From assembly GCA_002440765.1 (NCBI GenBank), contig DJVC01000114.1, positions 1-6,017 on the forward strand: a DNA stretch of 6,017 bases, read 5' to 3'. Each line of letters opens with the position of its first letter. Position 1 is the first letter of the stretch. The notes beneath the pieces were generated by a model. The model was given only the letters and a program-made list of their open reading frames with translations. It was not told the DNA's origin and did no database searches. The stretch comes from a bacterium UBP3_UBA6266. Lineage in GTDB: Bacteria > Auribacterota > UBA6266. Made by a program: the position numbers and the translations under genes. Below, piece by piece: positions 1-3,367 of the stretch.

Positions 1-994
1 ACCATGCGGTTAAAGAGTATTCTGAAACTCCTATGCCGTCAAGCGAATAAACATTAACCCTGAAAAGCCCGTTTTTCCCGATAATATCCACTATCTCAGC
101 CAGTTCAATGGGGTTGTCAATCCCTATAAGAAGGTCTGTGAATTTCTTTTCGCCCCCGAAAAGGTCCATTCTCTTTTCGTTTTCGGGGATTTTCCTGTTA
201 TCCCCTATAAGCCCGATATCAAGGACTCCTTTATCGCCGAAATATTTTTTCGCAATCAGGGCATATCTTTTAACCATGCCGAGATAATCGGCCTGCGAAG
301 CTTTATACCTGTATACCAAAAAGGATAACTCATCCCAGTCCAGCATCGTGAAGGGAACATTCAGAGAATCCTGCAAAGTGATATTCCCGAAGTATAAACC
401 TTCAAGAATCATCCTGTTTGAAGTGCCCGCCACAAGAAAACCTTCTTTATGAAGCCGGTCAATGATCCTGTTCATCCTGTAGACGGAGTGCTTGAATCTC
501 CTTTCATTCTTATTCTTTTTAAGATGCCTGATAAAGGAGGCAATGTCTTTTTCTCTCACATATTTGAAAAATTCCCTGCCTGTGGAAGGCGTGGGCTCGC
601 AATCGAAGACTATCCATTTTATCCCGATGCCGTCCTTTTTAACCCAATCGGCAAAATCCTTCGCGAAATTTTCGGTGTTATCGAGAGTGTCCTCACAAAA
701 ATAAAGATCTTCCTCATAGGGCAACAGGCACCACGCCCTGACATCGACACCGTGTTCCTCCGCTTTCTTCAGAAGCGAAACAAGGTCCGGATCTCCTATG
801 TCCGCCGGCCCTATATGCAGAATAAGCGTGATATCCCGCTTTCCGAGAGCTTCGATATAGTTTTTTACTTTGCTATAGGGCAAAAACTCACACCACAAAC
901 CTATTTTCATCTCATTGCCGGAAGAGAAAACGGTTTCTGTCCCGAAGAAACAAAAGCATAAAAACGCCAGGATTAAAAACCGGAAATATCTCAA
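1..994 (-). CDS. Secreted protein with predicted TIM-barrel fold, glycoside-hydrolase-like (3' end outside window)
   Basis: The minus strand is open from a TTG at 994 to the window edge, giving 331 residues with no stop. I chose the TTG because AAGGAG (1005-1000) sits five bases upstream, and because this start adds a hydrophobic signal peptide (about residues 4-18, LRYFRFLILAFLCFCFF). The next in-frame ATG (910) has no ribosome site and would lose it. The mature part shows eight spaced hydrophobic strands that fit a (beta/alpha)8 barrel: about 29-37 (MKIGLWCEF), 54-61, 83-92, 125-134, 185-191, 223-230, 257-264 and 310-319. Strand 4 ends in FDCEP (D131, E133), where many TIM-barrel glycosidases, including GH18, carry acidic catalytic residues. 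I infer an extracytoplasmic carbohydrate-active or carbohydrate-binding protein. I do not recognise the family, and the fold and activity are inferences. It is the second gene of an operon with the beta-sandwich gene before it. Confidence 0.8.
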   Translation of the reverse strand, partial: MRYFRFLILAFLCFCFFGTETVFSSGNEMKIGLWCEFLPYSKVKNYIEALGKRDITLILHIGPADIGDPDLVSLLKKAEEHGVDVRAWCLLPYEEDLYFCEDTLDNTENFAKDFADWVKKDGIGIKWIVFDCEPTPSTGREFFKYVREKDIASFIRHLKKNKNERRFKHSVYRMNRIIDRLHKEGFLVAGTSNRMILEGLYFGNITLQDSLNVPFTMLDWDELSFLVYRYKASQADYLGMVKRYALIAKKYFGDKGVLDIGLIGDNRKIPENEKRMDLFGGEKKFTDLLIGIDNPIELAEIVDIIGKNGLFRVNVYSLDGIGVSEYSLTAW

Positions 995-1005
995 AATCAC
1001 TCCTT
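992..1005 (-). promoter_or_regulatory. Ribosome binding site that sets a TTG start, embedded in the end of the upstream gene
   Basis: Reading the minus strand, AAGGAG (1005-1000) forms the last two sense codons (Lys-Glu) of the upstream gene. It is followed by the TGA stop (999-997), two bases, and then TTG (994-992). The five-base spacing is near ideal. Ribosomes ending the first gene would be positioned to start the second, so translational coupling is likely. Confidence 0.7.
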
Positions 1006-1584
1006 AACCTCGATGTCGGTGAATATTGTCCAGCCAACGCTTGAGGAAATCCCGATTTTACCTTTTCGCGGAATCCCTTTCAATTTCATCTTTGCTTCTT
1101 TCCCCTCAAACTTCAGGACCGCCCAATCCCCCTTTATTTCCAATTCAAGCGAATATACCCTGTTTCCTTTAAGCGGTTCTATCTCTATATTGCGCCAATC
1201 ACCCGCGTTCTGCCATTTCCCGTCTATAAAATGATAGTTATTAACTCCCATGACATAATTCTTTGCCGCCGAATTCTGGTAAATTCCGGCAAAGACCATT
1301 GTTTTGCCCTCCTCCAGCCCCAAAAATATCCCCTGGAGATTCTCCGCGGGATAGTATTCCCTGTTAAACTTAACCGAGATACTCCCTTTAAAACTCTTTT
1401 TTAAATCCTGTTTTTTGCGCGCGAGCATATTCCAGTAATTTTCACCGGCGTTATTTTTCACATGCCCTTTTTCAAAGATCCAGTCCCCGGAAACAATTTC
1501 CCAATCGGATTTTTTAAAGCCGGAAGAAAAACAAACAGATGAAATCAAAATAAAAAAAATAAATAAAAGAAAAACATTTCTCAT
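997..1584 (-). CDS. Small secreted protein, probable concanavalin-like beta-sandwich domain
   Basis: This encodes 195 residues. The start is the ATG at 1584, preceded by a purine-rich ribosome site (GAGAGAGGTGG, 1598-1588). An ATG eight codons upstream (1608) is in frame but has a poorer site, and it lies at or before the expected transcription start of the TATAAT box at 1616-1611. Residues 1-20 are a signal peptide (MRNVFLLFIFFILISSVCFS). The residue before Cys18 is Val, so a lipoprotein is unlikely. The mature part is rich in alternating beta strands and aromatic residues: W28 and GDW early, AGDWRNIEIE in the middle, then GDWAVLKFEG, and a final strand WTIFTDIEVKE. This resembles concanavalin-like domains of the DUF1080 (3-keto-disaccharide hydrolase) or laminin-G type, which bind or act on sugars. 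I saw no obvious catalytic motif. It heads the operon with the TIM-barrel gene, so a joint role at the cell surface or in the periplasm is inferred. Confidence 0.8.
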   Translation of the reverse strand: MRNVFLLFIFFILISSVCFSSGFKKSDWEIVSGDWIFEKGHVKNNAGENYWNMLARKKQDLKKSFKGSISVKFNREYYPAENLQGIFLGLEEGKTMVFAGIYQNSAAKNYVMGVNNYHFIDGKWQNAGDWRNIEIEPLKGNRVYSLELEIKGDWAVLKFEGKEAKMKLKGIPRKGKIGISSSVGWTIFTDIEVKE

Positions 1585-1610
1585 ATACCACCTCTCTCTT
1601 ATCGTCATCC

Positions 1611-1639
1611 ATTATAAACCTTATACATTTATTTTGAAA
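1611..1639 (-). promoter_or_regulatory. Candidate promoter of the leftward secreted-protein operon
   Basis: A perfect TATAAT lies on the minus strand at 1616-1611. Seventeen bases upstream is only a weak -35 (TTTCAA, 1639-1634). The transcript would start near 1604, leaving a leader of about 20 bases before the ATG at 1584. The weak -35 overlaps the -35 box of the rightward SYLF promoter. Confidence 0.4.
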
Positions 1640-1662
1640 AACTTTTAACTTTATTATAGAAT
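1634..1662 (+). promoter_or_regulatory. Candidate sigma-70-type promoter of the SYLF gene
   Basis: TTGAAA (1634-1639) and TAGAAT (1657-1662) are separated by 17 bases, close to the housekeeping-sigma consensus. The transcript would start near 1669, about 30 bases before the ATG. The region around it is strongly AT-rich compared with the flanking genes. Confidence 0.5.
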
Positions 1663-1698
1663 GATGTTCCGATATAAACCCGGGCAAAGGAGGAAACC

Positions 1699-2367
1699 AT
1701 GAAATACTTTTTAAGTTTCGCGCTTGTCGCCGCTCTTTGTACTTTCGCGGCCGCTGACCAGGCGCAGAGAGTGAACGAAAAGCTTGATAACTGCAGCAAT
1801 GTGATTCTCGAAATGAAGGATATGCCGGAAAACGGGATACCTGATGACCTGCTTAAAAACTGCACCGGCATAGCCATCTTCCCCAACACAATCAAGGGCG
1901 GTTTCATATTCGGCGGAAGAGGGGGAACGGGTGTTGTCCTCTCACACAACAAAGATACCGGCGAATGGTCCGCGCCCGCATTTGTAATGATCGGCGGTTT
2001 AAGCTTCGGGCTTCAGATAGGCGCCCAGGCGGCAGACATAGTGCTTGTAACAACTTCAAGGAAGGGCCTTGATATGCTGCTGAAAGATAATGTGACTCTC
2101 GGAGGCGACGCTGCCGTAGCGGCAGGCCCTATCGGAAGGAACGCGGAGGTTTCAACAGATATACTTCTGCAGACCCCTATCCTCTGCTACTCAAGAACCA
2201 AAGGTCTTTTCGCGGGAGTAGCGCTGGACGGAGCCGTAATCAGCCAGGATAAAAAAGACAATAAAACATTATACGGGGAAGCGCTGACCGCAAGAGACAT
2301 AGTAATAGACAAAAAAGCGTCCCCCACCGAAGAAGGCCAGAAACTTATCAACGCCATCAGCAGATAG
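1699..2367 (+). CDS. Secreted SYLF-domain (Ysc84/DUF500) protein
   Basis: This encodes 222 residues. The start at 1699 follows a strong AAAGGAGG (1686-1693) at five-base spacing. Residues 1-19 form a signal peptide with a plausible AAA/D cleavage site, so the protein is exported to the periplasm or beyond. Residues of about 53-200 match the SYLF domain closely: KNCTGIAIFPN (53-63), the glycine-rich KGGFIFGGRGGTGVVL (66-81), GEWSAPAFVMIGG (88-100), SFGLQIGAQ (102-110), AAGPIGRNAE (141-150) and YSRTKGLFAGVALDGA (164-179). In eukaryotes this domain binds phosphoinositides and actin; exported bacterial versions are thought to bind lipid or membranes, but their function is largely unknown. Length is normal for the bacterial single-domain form. 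Cysteines 32 and 55 could form a disulfide (inference). It appears monocistronic, with its own promoter and a terminator just downstream. Confidence 0.92.
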   Translation: MKYFLSFALVAALCTFAAADQAQRVNEKLDNCSNVILEMKDMPENGIPDDLLKNCTGIAIFPNTIKGGFIFGGRGGTGVVLSHNKDTGEWSAPAFVMIGGLSFGLQIGAQAADIVLVTTSRKGLDMLLKDNVTLGGDAAVAAGPIGRNAEVSTDILLQTPILCYSRTKGLFAGVALDGAVISQDKKDNKTLYGEALTARDIVIDKKASPTEEGQKLINAISR

Positions 2368-2377
2368 ATTTTTTGCG

Positions 2378-2410
2378 AAACGGGGCAGGTTCCGTATCTG
2401 CCCCGTTTTT
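2378..2410 (+). terminator. Intrinsic terminator of the SYLF gene
   Basis: A perfect 11-bp stem (AAACGGGGCAG at 2378-2388 pairing with CTGCCCCGTTT at 2398-2408) has a 9-base loop, a GC-rich core and a T run ending at 2410. It begins 11 bases after the SYLF stop codon. The A run on the left arm would also give a weaker terminator on the other strand, but no gene on that side needs one. Confidence 0.9.
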
Positions 2411-2525
2411 CCCGCTTCCCGCAAGAAATATTTACACTTTTTCCGCGCTGCGCTTTTTTCCCCTATTTACCGACGACATTATGAGTTATGAAGGGTTTCC
2501 CTCCCGGCCTCAAAATAAAAAATGT

Positions 2526-2555
2526 GCTACACGTTGAACAAAAATAGTGTATAAT
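2526..2555 (+). promoter_or_regulatory. Candidate promoter of the PilZ gene
   Basis: A perfect TATAAT at 2550-2555 lies 25 bases before the ATG, giving a predicted start near 2562 and a leader of about 19 bases. The -35 region is weak: GCTACA at 2526-2531 with an 18-base spacer. The better-looking TTGAAC at 2534-2539 is only 10 bases away and cannot pair with this -10. An activator or another sigma factor may be involved. I see nothing else of note in 2411-2525. Confidence 0.4.
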
Positions 2556-2580
2556 TCCTCATTAGGGGGGAGGGTATATT

Positions 2581-2943
2581 ATGTCTTCTTTATTTTTCAG
2601 AAAACGTAATAGCGCCCAGTCTGAAAAAAGGTCCTTCAAGAGAATCCCTTTTGTCTTCGATGTGGACTACACAAGCAATAATTTCGACAGAAACAAGGGC
2701 AAAGGAATAAATCTCAGCAAGGGCGGACTGCTTCTGGGAACCGGCTTACGGTTTACTTACGGCCAGGAATTAAAATTTTTTATCAAAGTACCTGCTTTTC
2801 AGGATCCTATCACGCTTATGGGAGCTGTAGTGAGGAGCAGGGAGTCCGACAAATACGGCGGATATGAAACAGCTGTTAATTTCAAGAACTTCTCAGGGCC
2901 GAAAAACCCTAATCTTGAAAAAGTCATTCATCTTTACAGCTGA
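2581..2943 (+). CDS. Stand-alone PilZ-domain protein, predicted c-di-GMP receptor
   Basis: This encodes 120 residues. The start follows a G-rich ribosome site (AGGGGGGAGGG, 2564-2574) six bases before the ATG. After a basic, polar N-terminal tail (residues 1-16), the PilZ signature is intact: RxxxR as R17-S-F-K-R21, and NxSxxG as N44-L-S-K-G-G49. In known PilZ proteins these residues contact cyclic di-GMP. The strands after it (GQELKFFIKVP, ITLMGAVVRSRES, GGYETAVNFKNF) fit the rest of the beta barrel. There is no signal peptide or membrane helix, so it is cytoplasmic. No output domain is fused, so it would act by binding a partner, often in motility, polysaccharide secretion or adhesion; none of those genes is in the window. 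It seems to be its own transcription unit. Binding is inferred from the motifs. Confidence 0.9.
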   Translation: MSSLFFRKRNSAQSEKRSFKRIPFVFDVDYTSNNFDRNKGKGINLSKGGLLLGTGLRFTYGQELKFFIKVPAFQDPITLMGAVVRSRESDKYGGYETAVNFKNFSGPKNPNLEKVIHLYS

Positions 2944-2979
2944 AGAATTTCCAGCCGCTGTCTGCGCGGAGACTTCTTC
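2942..2979 (+). other. Imperfect inverted repeat after the PilZ gene, possible weak terminator
   Basis: GAAGAA (2942-2947) and TTCTTC (2974-2979) can pair around inner complementary pieces (TCC/GGA and CCGC/GCG-GG) with mismatches or bulges. It starts inside the PilZ stop codon. There is no clean T run after it (only TTCTTCCC), so termination would be inefficient. It is the only candidate structure separating the PilZ and ArsR transcripts. Confidence 0.3.
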
Positions 2980-3008
2980 CCAAGAAAGTATCGGTTTGTA
3001 AAAAAATC

Positions 3009-3037
3009 TTGACAAATATATTAGCATATTATAATAT
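3009..3037 (+). promoter_or_regulatory. Promoter of the arsR-exporter operon
   Basis: A perfect TTGACA (3009-3014) is followed after 17 bases by TAATAT (3032-3037). An overlapping TATAAT (3030-3035) would give a 15-base spacer. Transcription would start near 3044, leaving a leader of about 15 bases that carries the AGGGG ribosome site (3050-3054). The spacer and -10 lie inside the palindrome at 3014-3049, so a protein bound there would block RNA polymerase. Confidence 0.75.
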
Positions 3038-3049
3038 GCTAATATATTT
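3014..3049 (+). promoter_or_regulatory. Perfect 36-bp palindrome, predicted ArsR-family operator
   Basis: The arm AAATATATTAGCATATTA (3014-3031) is followed directly by its exact reverse complement (3032-3049), with no spacer and no mismatch. The inner part can also be read as two 12-base half sites, ATATTAGCATAT and ATATGCTAATAT, separated by four bases, close to the 12-2-12 layout known for ArsR/SmtB operators. It covers the last base of the -35 box, the spacer, the -10 and the predicted start, and ends nine bases before the repressor's ATG. Autorepression is inferred from position and symmetry. Confidence 0.75.
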
Positions 3050-3058
3050 AGGGGTAAA

Positions 3059-3367
3059 ATGGGGAAAAGACAATTAACGCATAAGGCCTTTCTGGAAGCG
3101 GCTGTAATGCTCAAAGCCCTGGCCCATCCGGACAGGATCAGGATAGTTGAATTGCTCGCCGGCGGCGATACGCTGAGTGTCAACCAGATCGCAAAAGGCG
3201 CCGGGTTAAAACAGTCCATAACTTCACAACACCTTAAGCTCCTTAAAAACGGCGGGGCCCTGGATTCCCATAAACTCTCAAACCAGGTATTTTACAGCTT
3301 ATACAAAAAGGAACTCTTAAAGCTTCTGGCGTGCATTAAAAACTGCTGCGGGCGGGAGAGAAAATGA
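3059..3367 (+). CDS. ArsR-family winged-helix repressor with C-terminal cysteine cluster
   Basis: This encodes 102 residues, normal for the family. The start is set by AGGGG four bases upstream. The N-terminal part has the classic helix MLKALAHPDRIRIVELLAGG (17-36). The helix-turn-helix is at about 40-66 (LSVNQIAKGAGLKQSITSQHLKLLKNGGAL), and the beta wing at about 67-81 ends in NQVFYSLY. Such proteins are dimers that leave DNA when a metal or redox signal binds. The ELCVCDL-type metal site before the recognition helix is absent; the matching stretch is TLSVNQI with no cysteine. The only cysteines are C92, C96 and C97 near the C-terminus (ACIKNCCGRERK), so a sensor site in the last helix is possible. 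The gene overlaps the exporter start by four bases (ATGA) and almost certainly regulates it and itself through the upstream palindrome. The inducer is unknown. Confidence 0.9.
   Translation: MGKRQLTHKAFLEAAVMLKALAHPDRIRIVELLAGGDTLSVNQIAKGAGLKQSITSQHLKLLKNGGALDSHKLSNQVFYSLYKKELLKLLACIKNCCGRERK

Noticed and set aside
449..961. Plus-strand open frame of 170 codons
   Set aside because: It lies wholly inside the minus-strand barrel gene. It has no ribosome site and no domain pattern, while the minus frame has a ribosome site, a signal peptide and regular strand spacing.
1531..1548. Lipoprotein signal at Cys18 of the beta-sandwich protein
   Set aside because: The residue before the cysteine is Val rather than Gly, Ala or Ser, so an ordinary signal peptide is more likely.
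1629..1952. Minus-strand open frame covering the promoter region and the SYLF start
   Set aside because: It overlaps the well-supported SYLF gene and the divergent promoters, and its translation has no recognisable domain.
2478..2540. Small open frame beginning at the ATG near 2481 in the SYLF-PilZ gap
   Set aside because: It has fewer than 20 codons, no ribosome site and no sequence character; treated as noncoding.
2534..2555. TTGAAC paired with TATAAT as a PilZ promoter
   Set aside because: The spacer is only 10 bases, too short for a housekeeping promoter.
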